64,000 nt of DNA from the NCBI RefSeq assembly GCF_047238185.1, contig NZ_JBDFMI010000001.1:1860001-1924000 (forward strand). The letters run 5' to 3'. The translations under genes and the position numbers were made by a program. Within the stretch, counting starts at the first letter, position 1. Each line of letters opens with the position of its first letter. The DNA is from Bacillus_AD sp047238185. GTDB taxonomy: Bacteria; Bacillota; Bacilli; Bacillales; DSM-1321. Shown piece by piece: positions 1 to 7,975 of the stretch. The notes under the pieces were generated by a model, which searched no databases, was not told the origin of the DNA, and saw nothing but the letters and a program-made list of their open reading frames with translations.

Positions 1-525
1 CTTTTTTTCAGACAGCACCATTCCATGCTTTTCATCCCATTCGAGAATAGGCCGGTATAAAAAAGTCCCATGGCAGTCAGTGATTTTTTCTTTGGATCCA
101 GCCAACCGCTTCAATCCTACATTTCCAAGAGTTACAATAAGCGGCGGATCGACTGTGCGGATTTCATAATCCAATAACGGCGCATGGGCCACTATTTCTT
201 TGGCGGTAGGGGCCCTATTGTATTTTTTCTTAGTGATCCTTCCGTCCCGTTCCTTCTTATCCTTCCATTTATAAGGCCTGCTTCTCACTGCGCTGGTAAT
301 ATAGACATCTTCCCTTTGCAGCCCCAGTTCAGCAATAAAGGCCATCAGTTTTTTCCCTGCCTTTCCGCTGAAAGGGATGCCATTATGGATTTCCGTTTCT
401 CCCGGGGCTTCTCCGACCATCATAAACACCGGTTCATCAGGTCCTTGTCCATATACAAACCCTTCTACGTCGTTTCCTTTAATCCGCTCCTGGCCCCACT
501 TTGCCAATTCTTCAGGAAGTCTCAT
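1..525 (-). CDS. Uracil-DNA glycosylase superfamily protein (3' end beyond window)
   Basis: The gene runs off the left edge, so only 175 N-terminal codons are visible. Residues 38-42 read GEAPG, followed at about 47-57 by HNGIPFSGKAG. This is the uracil-binding and water-activating motif region of the family 4/5 UDG superfamily, which excises uracil from DNA. A later LGNVGLKRL stretch fits the family's conserved LGxxA-like strand. The four iron-sulfur cysteines of classical family 4 enzymes are not seen in the visible part. The ATG at 525 follows a GGGAG ribosome site. It lies 57 bases downstream of the hypothetical gene at 583-933 on the same strand, so the two may be cotranscribed. The family call is good; the exact subclass is not settled. 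Confidence 0.82.
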   Translation of the reverse strand, partial: MRLPEELAKWGQERIKGNDVEGFVYGQGPDEPVFMMVGEAPGETEIHNGIPFSGKAGKKLMAFIAELGLQREDVYITSAVRSRPYKWKDKKERDGRITKKKYNRAPTAKEIVAHAPLLDYEIRTVDPPLIVTLGNVGLKRLAGSKEKITDCHGTFLYRPILEWDEKHGMVLSEKK

Positions 526-582
526 GATCACACTCTCCCATACGATCAGTTTATGCTTATTCTTCCCTAAAAAAACAGCGTT

Positions 583-933
583 TCAAACCATCTGGACTTC
601 AAACTGTGTAAACTCTGACTCCCTTGCCAATTGCATAATCTGCATATTAAGCATCGTATTGCCGAGTAGTTTCATAATAAGAATTATTTTTTCAAAATCG
701 CTTTCTTTATATAACTGGTAGGCTTCCTTTAGAAGTTGCGAAGGTATATCATCAAGATAATCCATTTCTGTACTATCCAGTTCCAACATATATTTCGACG
801 TTTTAATAGCTGAAGTTTTTTCGATATATTCATCCAGAAATGCGTAGGCATCTCTTTCTTCCATCACTCCACAAACAGCTATTTCCACTTTTCTCTCTAA
901 TTTATTGATATGTATGCTATATTTCTGTGCCAT
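583..933 (-). CDS. Conserved hypothetical protein, possible STAS/SpoIIAA-like fold
   Basis: A 116-residue soluble protein with no signal peptide or membrane segment. The start has a clear AGGAGTAGGGG site just before the ATG. The layout is a beta strand near residues 14-22, a helix with acidic residues, a strand around LELDST (about 50-55), then alternating helices and strands with KIILIMKLLGN near 80-90. This resembles the order of small STAS or SpoIIAA-like domains. That fold reading is an inference from the pattern only; no diagnostic motif is present. It precedes the UDG gene on the same strand and is divergent from the gene at 1111. Confidence 0.7.
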   Translation of the reverse strand: MAQKYSIHINKLERKVEIAVCGVMEERDAYAFLDEYIEKTSAIKTSKYMLELDSTEMDYLDDIPSQLLKEAYQLYKESDFEKIILIMKLLGNTMLNMQIMQLARESEFTQFEVQMV

Positions 934-1046
934 TCCCCTACTCCTTCAATCCTAGCGCCCTTTTTCTATCCAATACGTGCGATTCTGCAATAACTAATTA
1001 TATAGCAGATTCGTGCTGTTGGGAATATTTGAACATATATCCGTAA

Positions 1047-1076
1047 TTGACTAAATCCCCTCGGAATCACTATACT
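1047..1076 (+). promoter_or_regulatory. Sigma-A promoter for the gene at 1111
   Basis: TTGACT at 1047-1052 and TATACT at 1071-1076 are separated by 18 bases. Transcription would begin near 1083, leaving a short leader before the AAGAGGTAAC ribosome site and the ATG at 1111. Confidence 0.65.
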
Positions 1077-1110
1077 TCAGAGAGGGACTTTATGAAAAAG
1101 AGGTAACACT

Positions 1111-2175
1111 ATGGATTTCGATATTATTTATTTATCTTTTTATGTAATACAGGACGAAGGCGATGAAGGGTCGAAAAAAGCAAAACACTTCCAAACAATG
1201 GAGTCAGAGGAATATTTGCAGAGCCCGCTCAATGAATTCCTCGGCGGCGAATTAAAAAAAATCGCCAAACGAAAGGTTGAAAAGCATCCGAAAGCGGAAA
1301 ATGTTCCGACCAAGCTTGGTTATTTTATTGTACAGGAAGGATTCGATGCCACATCGAACCCGAACTTCGTACTATTCAACAAAACCTGCTTTTCCGAAAC
1401 AAAGGAACAATTCCACGAACATGCCGAACAGTTTGTACAATTATATATGGATACAAGCTCAGTCCGGGGCGGAGCATTCATCATACTGACCGCCAAACTG
1501 AATAAATATTTTGATGAACCATTCCTATTTCTATTGAAATGCGATTTCGAACCAAAGGTCGCTTCCATCTCCGATGAACGGACACTCATAAGGAATGTGG
1601 AAATGGCTATCACTACCAAAAATATGAAATCAATCATGTATCCCCATATGCCCGAGGAAGGCATGGTTGAAGAGAATGAACTGAAAATCCACCAATCCTC
1701 CCATGCCAAATACTTTGAGGATTTCCTGAAATTTGTTGACTATAATGAACCGATGCCGGAAATCATGAAAGCCCAGGTCATGGAGATGGTCTCAGAACAA
1801 ATCATGGAATCATTGGAAGACGAAAGTGAAGAAATGAAGGCGTTCGAGCAGGAGATGGAAGTGTGGAGCGTCAGCGACAAGCGCGAAATCAAAGAGCAGC
1901 TGGATACTCACCAAATCGTAGAGGCTGCGGCTTCATTGGTTGAAATCACCCCTGATTTAGAGCTGCGGATGAAGTTGGATCATGTTGGCCTGAATGGAAT
2001 GCTGTCTGATTTCGGAGATACTATCCATATGGCAAAGCTGAACGGCAAATATGTAACGATCATCGAATCAGACTCCATTGTCTTCGAGAAAAACGCCAGC
2101 CCGATCGAATTTTTGAAGCCTGATGAATTGGATGTGGTGATTGAGCGGATTAAGGGTAGGAATCCGGTTGAATAA
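1111..2175 (+). CDS. Conserved hypothetical protein, DUF3900-like
   Basis: A 354-residue cytosolic acidic protein starting MDFDIIYLSFYVIQ. Its ATG follows AAGAGGTAACACT and a good sigma-A promoter lies 35 bases upstream. The overall pattern is an N-terminal half with a LFNKTCFSE block near 88-96, a central helix rich in Glu and Met (about 215-265), and a C-terminal beta-rich part. It resembles nucleoid-associated-like Bacillus proteins of family DUF3900, which I recall from memory and could not test. No enzyme motif is visible. It stands alone, with no obvious partner genes. Confidence 0.8.
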   Translation: MDFDIIYLSFYVIQDEGDEGSKKAKHFQTMESEEYLQSPLNEFLGGELKKIAKRKVEKHPKAENVPTKLGYFIVQEGFDATSNPNFVLFNKTCFSETKEQFHEHAEQFVQLYMDTSSVRGGAFIILTAKLNKYFDEPFLFLLKCDFEPKVASISDERTLIRNVEMAITTKNMKSIMYPHMPEEGMVEENELKIHQSSHAKYFEDFLKFVDYNEPMPEIMKAQVMEMVSEQIMESLEDESEEMKAFEQEMEVWSVSDKREIKEQLDTHQIVEAAASLVEITPDLELRMKLDHVGLNGMLSDFGDTIHMAKLNGKYVTIIESDSIVFEKNASPIEFLKPDELDVVIERIKGRNPVE

Positions 2176-2313
2176 AGCAGGTGGAAATGAAAGGGAATTG
2201 AATTTTTAAATATAAAATTCAGTATGTTACAGAATTTTTATAGATATGTGTGGTATTTTTTGTGATAATTTTATAAAACTTTATACGTAGCCTTAATCTT
2301 CTTAACAAAAAAC

Positions 2314-2339
2314 AACCCACTGACTAATATCAGTGGGTT
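2314..2339 (-). terminator. Rho-independent terminator, better on the minus strand
   Basis: A perfect 10-bp stem (AACCCACTGA / TCAGTGGGTT) with a 6-base loop. The minus-strand side continues GTTTTTTG, so it most likely ended the leftward DUF3006/MBL gene pair now decayed at 2393-2845. It could also stop the convergent gene that ends at 2175. Confidence 0.75.
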
Positions 2340-2392
2340 TACATACAGAAAAAATTCTAGTTTACCAACATGTGAAATGAATATCCATTACT

Positions 2393-2586
2393 TTAATCTT
2401 CCCAAACATCATCCATTAAGTCTTCAATTTCTTTTCTTCTTTTATCTGTTTCTGCTTTTATTACATCCACGTGATTCTCAATATCCACAGTACTACCTCC
2501 TTTGCTCCTTTAGGCAGTATTGATTTAGGAAAACATTTGTAACACCATTAATCTCAATTACAACATAATCATCTTCATACTTTCAA
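2393..2586 (-). pseudogene. Decayed DUF3006-type gene
   Basis: Two frames on the minus strand read like one small protein. The upstream part gives KYEDDYVVIEINGVTN and, after a frameshift near 2500, the downstream part gives VIKAETDKRRKEIEDLMDDV and then WED before a stop. The first segment resembles the DxxVVIEIDG core and the second the KxETxKRKxEIxxLMxxLW tail of DUF3006 proteins. A stop codon also interrupts the upstream part. DUF3006 genes often follow MBL-fold genes, and a decayed MBL gene lies directly upstream here. The AAAGGAGG sequence before GTG at 2488 looks like a ribosome site, but the 31-codon frame is better explained as the tail of this broken gene. Confidence 0.55.
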
Positions 2587-2639
2587 GATTTAACAGTATA
2601 TAGGAAATCTTTATATGATTTTGAAGTATGTGACACTTT

Positions 2640-2845
2640 AGATAGTTAGTTCCATTTGGAAATGCACCGATTACTTCATCTAATCCCCCAATATGGTCAG
2701 CTTCAGGATGTGTACAAATTAGCACATTAACCTTACTAATTTTCAGTTTCTTTAGTTACGCCCCTACTTGATTCCGCTTGGCTTTGTTACCAGCAACAAT
2801 TAGAATTGTTTCACCTGCTGGTGTGCTAATATACAGATTTTAAGT
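2640..2845 (-). pseudogene. Decayed MBL-fold hydrolase (ComEC C-terminal-like)
   Basis: The minus strand encodes NLYISTPAGETILIVAGNKA, then a stop codon near 2757, then LKKLKISKVNVLICTHPEAD and HIGGLDEVIGAF. This matches the sequence around the metal-binding THPxADHIGG motif of ComEC-like and secreted MBL-fold hydrolases. The usual LIDAG strand has become LIVAG, and both the N- and C-terminal parts are missing. With the neighbouring DUF3006 remnant it forms a dead MBL-DUF3006 pair. Confidence 0.6.
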
Positions 2846-2896
2846 GTAGTAATCCTTTTTCGATAATATCCCTAATCCAAAATGATTAAGTACTTT

Positions 2897-3025
2897 TTAA
2901 ACTGTTATAGGCTGCAAATGTACAATATTCGCTATCTTACCTATGCTTAAATATTCGTCATAGTACAGTTTTAATACCTGATCAACCTTCTCTAATGTAT
3001 TCTCTTTGAATTGTTCCATATTCAT
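2897..3025 (-). pseudogene. Small HTH-like reading frame, probably a fragment
   Basis: The frame MNMEQFKENTLEKVDQVLKL continues YYDEYLSIGKIANIVHL and stops after 42 codons. The reading frame then continues past the stop as KVLNHFGLG. The DEYLSIGKIANIV stretch looks like a helix-turn-helix. There is no convincing ribosome site, and it lies in a tract of decayed genes, so I read it as a remnant. No family is recognised. Confidence 0.35.
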
Positions 3026-3098
3026 CGCCACTCAAAAAAAGGTATATCCGTATAGAATATACCATAAAATCCCTAATTATACTTGCCTAAAATATCAT

Positions 3099-3449
3099 TT
3101 AATTAACGGTGTTTAATTCATTAGCTAAAACATTCTTAAATGCAATTTCCCATTCCATATACTTAGTAACTGCAAACTTATATGATTCTCCTTTTTTCGT
3201 ATTGATTACGATTACACTATTGCTTAACCCTTGTCTTCCTCTTGTGACTGAATCAATTTCCGAAATTGGAATTTCAAACTCATAACTTCCTTTGGTCAAG
3301 TTTACAAAAAGGCCAATTGCAACAGTTTTAGCTAGGCTATGCTTTGAGTAAATAAACCGCTCATTTGTCAGCATTCCATGTCCATTTTGTACATAGAAAG
3401 GATTTTTCACTCGGTTACAAAGCCCTTCCATCAGGATTTTTTCTTCCAT
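3099..3449 (-). CDS. GRAM/PH-like domain protein
   Basis: A 116-residue cytosolic protein from the ATG at 3449, placed after AAAGAAGGTG. A GTG nine bases upstream is less likely. The pattern GMLTNERFIYSKHSL (about 26-40), then IPISEIDSVTRG and IVINTKKGESYKF, is typical of bacterial GRAM or bPH domains: a 'tool strand' TNERFIY, then a beta strand with acidic residues before an SxTRG turn. These domains bind lipids or proteins; the ligand is unknown. It is AT-rich like its surroundings and stands alone. Confidence 0.7.
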   Translation of the reverse strand: MEEKILMEGLCNRVKNPFYVQNGHGMLTNERFIYSKHSLAKTVAIGLFVNLTKGSYEFEIPISEIDSVTRGRQGLSNSVIVINTKKGESYKFAVTKYMEWEIAFKNVLANELNTVN

Positions 3450-3730
3450 GATATTCACCTTCTTTAGTGAGTTTTAATTACTCATTATTTAAATTCCCTA
3501 TTATACTAGAACTTAAATACTCTTATTATGGGTAACATGGATGTTTTTCCCTTATATAATTCATAATAGTTTACGCTTACTTATTCATTCTTTGCCTGGG
3601 TGTTTGGTTTCATAACTACAATCAGTTTCTTTTTAAGTTCAATAATTTTAGCAAAGCTAAATCAAACGAGGCCAATAAAAATTGAACCTTCCTTATAAAG
3701 AACAAAATACATTATAATACTGTATCTAAA

Positions 3731-3898
3731 TTAATTTTCTGTATACATAAGACTATCAGGATCACTACTTAAAGATTGGCTTATCTGCCTAGCTACTTCT
3801 AGATTTCCTACTAAATTATAAATTCCAAAGGCAACACCTAAAACAATTATAACTATACCAGCTACTTTTAATACACATTCTATATTAAAATAAACCAT
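3731..3898 (-). CDS. Possible 55-residue single-span membrane protein
   Basis: The frame begins MVYFNIECVLKVAGIVIIVL and gives one hydrophobic helix of about 20 residues, followed by a polar tail ending MYTEN. AAGGAG directly abuts the ATG, which is too close for efficient initiation. A remnant or a misplaced start is therefore possible. A terminator-like hairpin on the same strand, at 3972-3995, lies upstream and would separate it from the frame beyond. No family is recognised. Confidence 0.4.
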   Translation of the reverse strand: MVYFNIECVLKVAGIVIIVLGVAFGIYNLVGNLEVARQISQSLSSDPDSLMYTEN

Positions 3899-3971
3899 CT
3901 CCTTATTTATCCTTTATGATTTTACTGTTATATGGGTACAACAACAAAGCAACCGATGTTTTATTGCGAAT

Positions 3972-3995
3972 AAAAAAGAGCACCTTATTCAGGTG
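3972..3995 (-). terminator. Rho-independent terminator, minus strand
   Basis: A CACCT/AGGTG stem with a GAATA loop on the minus strand is followed by CTCTTTTTTA. It lies directly after the decayed frame at 4000-4230 and probably ended it. Confidence 0.6.
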
Positions 3996-3999
3996 TCAT

Positions 4000-4230
4000 T
4001 GATAAGTTTTGTTTGTTTTACTTCTAATTGGTTGAGTCTTCTTTAAATATAATCTTCGAATTTCTTTATGCAAGTCCACTTTATGTGGCTTTGATAGTAT
4101 TACTTCTCTAACATCATCCTTAGTCAAGTCCCTTCCATTGATCCCTTAATCAATCATGTTCATTCGTTCAGCAACCTCAATAATACTACCGATATGAGCA
4201 TATCCAAATATGACCTGTTCTTACTTTGAT
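4000..4230 (-). pseudogene. Unrecognised decayed coding remnant
   Basis: The minus strand reads QVIFGYAHIGSIIEVAERMN then MID, a stop codon, and GINGRDLTKDDVREVILSKP with HKVDLHKEIRRLYLKK to a stop just before the terminator. The text is protein-like but interrupted. The first part recalls the N-terminus of some transposases, but I cannot assign it. Upstream to 4447 only short broken frames are seen. The stretch 3450-3730 holds nothing I can name. Confidence 0.35.
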
Positions 4231-4447
4231 ACTGGAGCTTACATTGAAACTAAACCCAAGTATGCTGCAAATCACTTATTCTATTTGGAACTTTCTTCAC
4301 TGTCAAGAAATGTTCCAATATAAAACCCTCTCTTTATAAGAAAGTTCGATATACTTGCTCCATAAACAGTGGTAATGTTTATCATTTTTATAACAGTACA
4401 CATATGAGAAAATTACTCCTAGAAACATAGCGCTGATAATTTTTCAT

Positions 4448-5470
4448 TTAAAAAGCAGTGTTATATTGTTGAGGAACAAAGTTATTTAACTTAAGTCTTG
4501 AAGCAGCAGTTAATGTCCAATAAGGGTTTGCTAACAGGCCACGTCCTATTGCTACTATATCAGCATCATTATTACCAATGACTGAATTAGCCAGAGTCTC
4601 ATTTTCTAAACGGCCAACAGCAATAACTGGCACTTGCAACTCTTCTTTTATTCTTCTAGCCAAGGGTACCTGATATCCCCCATGTGTACCTGGTCTACCA
4701 GCAGCATCAATGGGGCCTTCTCCTCCTGAACTAACGTCAAACACATCTACTCCAGCATCTTTGAAAACTTTAGAAAAACTAACCGCTTCCTCAATATCAT
4801 ATCCACCACTAACGTACTCAATTCCTGATACGCGTAAAAATAACGGCATATTACCAGGCATTACACTTTTCATTGCGGAAACAACTTCAATACCAAACCT
4901 TTTTCTGTCATGCCCATATAAGTCAGTACGTTTATTAGTATAAGGAGATAAAAACTGATGTATTAAGTAACCATGTGCTCCATGAAGTTCAATCAAATCA
5001 AAACCAGCATCAACTGCGCGTATAGTAGATTCTTTAAATTTGTGAATGAGTTCTTTTATTTCATCTATTGATAATTCTTTTGGAGTTTTATAAGTATCAT
5101 CAAATGCTAGTGCAGATGGTGCCACAGGCTCTAACTCATGTTCCGCTTTACGACCAGCGTGTGCAATTTGTATTCCAATTTTAGCTCCGTATTTATGAAC
5201 TTGATCGACAATCTTTTTAAGTGCATCTCTATGCTCATCTGACCATAAACCCAAACAATAATCTGTAACTCTTCCTCTTGCCTCAACATTTGTCATTTCT
5301 ACCATAACAAGACCTACTCCGCCTATTGCTCGACTTGTGTAGTGTTGTAGATGCCAATCCGTTGGCATACCATCTTTCCCAGTTGCAGAAAACTGGCACA
5401 TAGGTGACATCATCACTCGATTTTTTATAGTTAAATCTTTCATTTTAAATTCACTCATTAGGTTTGCCAT
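4448..5470 (-). CDS. namA: NADPH dehydrogenase, YqjM/NamA-type old yellow enzyme
   Basis: A 340-residue FMN-dependent ene-reductase of the OYE family, reducing activated C=C bonds of electrophiles and some nitro compounds. It has the YqjM-class marker cysteine in MMSPMCQF (Cys25), the HAGRK motif near 117-121, the substrate His pair in ELHGAHGYLIHQFLSP (about 173-188) and the C-terminal GRGLLANPYW. Its length matches YqjM (338). The ATG at 5470 follows AAAGGAGG with 7 bases of spacing. The gene is more AT-rich than the second OYE gene at 8534 and sits among decayed genes, which suggests separate acquisition. Confidence 0.93.
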   Translation of the reverse strand: MANLMSEFKMKDLTIKNRVMMSPMCQFSATGKDGMPTDWHLQHYTSRAIGGVGLVMVEMTNVEARGRVTDYCLGLWSDEHRDALKKIVDQVHKYGAKIGIQIAHAGRKAEHELEPVAPSALAFDDTYKTPKELSIDEIKELIHKFKESTIRAVDAGFDLIELHGAHGYLIHQFLSPYTNKRTDLYGHDRKRFGIEVVSAMKSVMPGNMPLFLRVSGIEYVSGGYDIEEAVSFSKVFKDAGVDVFDVSSGGEGPIDAAGRPGTHGGYQVPLARRIKEELQVPVIAVGRLENETLANSVIGNNDADIVAIGRGLLANPYWTLTAASRLKLNNFVPQQYNTAF

Positions 5471-5505
5471 AAAACTCCTCCTTTCTAAAGCTCCCTATAG
5501 TATAT

Positions 5506-5534
5506 TTATTATCAAATTGGTTTAGTCCACTCAA
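5506..5534 (-). promoter_or_regulatory. Probable sigma-A promoter of namA
   Basis: On the minus strand TTGAGT (5534-5529) and TAATAA (5511-5506) are 17 bases apart, about 36 bases before the namA start codon. The -10 match is moderate. Confidence 0.4.
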
Positions 5535-5539
5535 TTCCG

Positions 5540-5940
5540 CATAAAGAACTAAAAGCCAGGCGTTAATTCTTTTAAAAGTATAGTTAAAATAATAGTTTTA
5601 TTCATATTGATTTAAATGATTTTCTACGTTAGTTGAAACTAACATAAAAATGATATTAGCTTCTTCAATAATTGAATTCTAATAAATATACTTGTTATTC
5701 CAAAAAGAACTGTATTTATTTCCACCAGTAAACATCTTCAATTCGTCAAAATACGTTCTATAAATAATCGTTACTCTCTTCGAGTTTTAACATTTGTTTC
5801 AATATCAGTTCCGATTGCTAATAGTGTCTTCATTTTGTCTTCAATTGTTAAGTTTTAAATTTCTTAGTAATCCTTATCTAAATATAAATCACAGTGTTCA
5901 ATAATTAAGTTACTTTTATACTCATCAAGAACTGTCAAAC
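5540..5940. other. AT-rich intergenic tract with possible decayed coding
   Basis: On the minus strand, fragments such as LTVLDEYKSNLIIEHCDLYL and LTIEDKMKTLLAIGTDIETN occur but are broken by stops. No family is recognised and no intact gene is supported. Confidence 0.3.
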
Positions 5941-5941
5941 T

Positions 5942-5969
5942 TTGTACGATATAATTACTTTTATATACT
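5942..5969 (+). promoter_or_regulatory. Sigma-A promoter of the EamA transporter gene
   Basis: TTGTAC at 5942-5947 and TATACT at 5964-5969 are separated by 16 bases. The start codon follows at 5993 after an AAGGAG site. Confidence 0.5.
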
Positions 5970-5992
5970 ATAGACATACAAGGAGAATACAG

Positions 5993-6874
5993 ATGAATAA
6001 AAACGCATTGCTTCAGCTCATTACAGCCATGGCAATATTCGGATCAATTGGGTTTCTTTCTCCCTTTACAGGATTGAAAGCGTTGGAGCTTGTTTTCGTC
6101 CGCTGTGCATGTGCAGCGCTCTTTTTGGGGATGGCATGGGTTATTAGTGGCCACGCGAAAAAGGAGAAGTGGAGCAAGAAAGAATGGATGCTTGTATTAG
6201 CTTGCGGAATATCTAATGTCTTGAACTGGATTTTCTTGTTTAAATCATTTGAGCTTGTCTCGGTGACGATTGCGATCACTCTCTATCATATCGCGCCCAT
6301 TCTTGTACTCCTTATGGGCAGTTTCGTTTTCCGGGAACGTTTGACTCTGCTATCCATTCTGGCTATTACATTGTGTTTCATCGGCACCATTTGCATTGTT
6401 GCAACAAATGGATTCAGTACGGCCGCAATTGAATGGAAAGGGATAATTTTTGGAATCTTTGCTGCTTTTTTCTATGCTTTAACTATGCTTTTAGGCAAAA
6501 GCATTACTGTAATGAGTGTGTATGCAACTACGTTTATCCAGATGTTAGTCGGGCTGTTGCTTGTTTTCCCTTTTATAGACTATCATTCTTATGGAATGTT
6601 ATCGAATCATGAATGGTTCTTTGCCATTTTTACGGGTTTTGTCCATACAGGAATTGTGTATCTTCTTTTTTTCAACAGCATTCGCTATTTGCCTACAGCG
6701 GTTGTTTCTTTTATGATTTTCGTCGATCCGGCGGTCGCCATTCTGCTGGATATTGTCATTACGGATGTTGAACCCGGCTGGATGCAATGGGCCGGTATAC
6801 TCTTCATTTTTACCGGTTTGTTTTATTCCTTGCTGAAACCTAGTGGGAAGTCTAACCAACATGCATCACCATAA
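5993..6874 (+). CDS. EamA/DMT family transporter
   Basis: A 293-residue integral membrane protein with about ten hydrophobic segments arranged as two five-helix EamA repeats, the usual drug/metabolite transporter layout. Typical features are the first helix GSIGFLSPFTGL, the ITLYHIAPILVLLMGSFVFRER end of repeat 1 and the PAVAILLDIVI region of repeat 2. The substrate cannot be inferred. The ATG at 5993 is chosen because AAGGAG lies 7 bases upstream; an upstream frame extension lacks a ribosome site. The 3' end overlaps the convergent zinc-ribbon gene by 9 bases. Confidence 0.88.
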   Translation: MNKNALLQLITAMAIFGSIGFLSPFTGLKALELVFVRCACAALFLGMAWVISGHAKKEKWSKKEWMLVLACGISNVLNWIFLFKSFELVSVTIAITLYHIAPILVLLMGSFVFRERLTLLSILAITLCFIGTICIVATNGFSTAAIEWKGIIFGIFAAFFYALTMLLGKSITVMSVYATTFIQMLVGLLLVFPFIDYHSYGMLSNHEWFFAIFTGFVHTGIVYLLFFNSIRYLPTAVVSFMIFVDPAVAILLDIVITDVEPGWMQWAGILFIFTGLFYSLLKPSGKSNQHASP

Positions 6875-7171
6875 TGGTTCCTCCCTACTGGAAGGGTGGC
6901 ATACGAACGGAAGTATAAATGAAAAGATGACACAGCTGCCAACTAGAAGAATGAATGACCAAGTGAATGGAAATCGAAACGTTACAAAAATGAAATTAAT
7001 GAATAATGGAAGCGATAGGATTAGACTGGCCCTTTTACGGGATTGGGCTGTAATGTAGATCGTGTTGCAACATTTAGGGCATATCACCAATGATTTAAAG
7101 GTGAACAACTTTCTGTATAAGGTCCAATAACCGACTTTCTCACCGCACGTGCAGCATGTAAATTTGGCCAT
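6866..7171 (-). CDS. Zinc-ribbon membrane protein, cxxc_20_cxxc-like
   Basis: A 101-residue protein starting MAKFTCCTCGEKVGYW, with a first CxxC near 7-10 and a second CPKC about 28 residues later. YITAQSRKRAS follows, then two hydrophobic helices (about 50-90). This matches small Bacillus proteins in which two CxxC motifs about 20 residues apart are followed by an SRKR patch and membrane helices (TIGR04104-like, from memory). The ATG at 7171 follows AGGGGGAT. Its 3' end overlaps the end of the EamA gene on the other strand. Confidence 0.72.
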   Translation of the reverse strand: MAKFTCCTCGEKVGYWTLYRKLFTFKSLVICPKCCNTIYITAQSRKRASLILSLPLFINFIFVTFRFPFTWSFILLVGSCVIFSFILPFVCHPSSREEPLW

Positions 7172-7185
7172 AACGATCCCCCTAT

Positions 7186-7871
7186 ATGAATTCATCTTAC
7201 CAGGTATACACGATTGCTAAAGTAGTAACAATGATTTCTTTTTTCTTAACAATTTTCTTGTACACTTACTGTCTGATGCGAAATTGTAGAAAGCGAGTAG
7301 ATATAAGTGCCCTTGAAATGGAGTATTTTCCTACTAATCCTTTTGTGCGTCGTTATTTCTTGCCCTTTAACCGACCCGCAAATACAATACAAGGAAGCTA
7401 AAACGATAGCAGAAAAACTGTCAAAAAATGGCTGTTCTCCCCTTATTTCCACGAAATTTCCATAAAAAAACATCAATACTCGTTTTGGGTCCACTTAAAG
7501 GCTACCAAAGAGTTTCACACACTATCGGAAATGGATCAGTTTTCTCTTTTATCTATTTTTCATACACAACTTCGATATAAAATGAAGTTCATTGAACCAC
7601 AGCTTCCTTTTTACCGACAAGACATTGCGATTCAAACAAAGATTTGCTTCCTACGAAAATGACCTTACGTCCAATAACATACCTGAACGGGAAGTATATG
7701 AGTATATCCCATTTTAATGATGTAATCACAAGAAAAGGGCATGATTACAAGCCTTATCAGGATAACATATTCATTTCGAAAGCAACCATGGACCAGTTTA
7801 ATCTCCGTTTAGAGGAAGTTAGGGCTATATATAGAAAATGGTTTTTATATTCGCTTTACAAGCAGGAATAA
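7186..7871 (+). pseudogene. Frameshifted gene for an unrecognised membrane-anchored protein
   Basis: Three collinear protein-like frames follow one another. The frame from 7186 has an N-terminal membrane helix (residues 11-32) and ALEMEYFPTNPFVRRYFLPF, then a TAA at 7399. The overlapping frame continues EAKTIAEKLSKNGCSPLIST. The original frame resumes with KATKEFHTLSEMDQFSLL to about 7650. A third frame runs from 7644 with TLRPITYLNGKYMSISHFND to the stop at 7871. No single frame covers the region, and the first start lies only 15 bases from the divergent start at 7171 with no ribosome site. I read one broken gene; the family is unknown. Confidence 0.4.
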
Positions 7872-7888
7872 AAGAAATGGCTTCATTA

Positions 7889-7940
7889 TGGATGTGCACC
7901 CCAGAAGTTAGACCAAAAAATCTAATTTTAGGGTGTTTTT
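7889..7940 (+). mobile_element. Solo IS3-family terminal sequence
   Basis: GTGCACCCCAGAAGTTAGAC followed by AAAAAATCTAATTTTAGGGTG closely resembles the hairpin-forming end of IS150-group IS3 elements, which begin TGxxxxGxCCCCxxAAGTTAGAC. The arms CACCCCAGAAGTTAGA and TCTAATTTTAGGGTG form an imperfect hairpin. No transposase frame follows, so only one end remains, probably from a deletion or imprecise excision. Confidence 0.5.
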
Positions 7941-7975
7941 ATGGCTATGCATAATTGCTGCAGAAACCCGCAACT

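Noticed and set aside
2393..2488. A 31-codon frame with AAAGGAGG and GTG start as an independent small gene
   Set aside because: Its sequence matches the C-terminal tail of DUF3006 proteins, and the preceding sequence supplies the rest in another frame, so it is better read as part of a broken gene.
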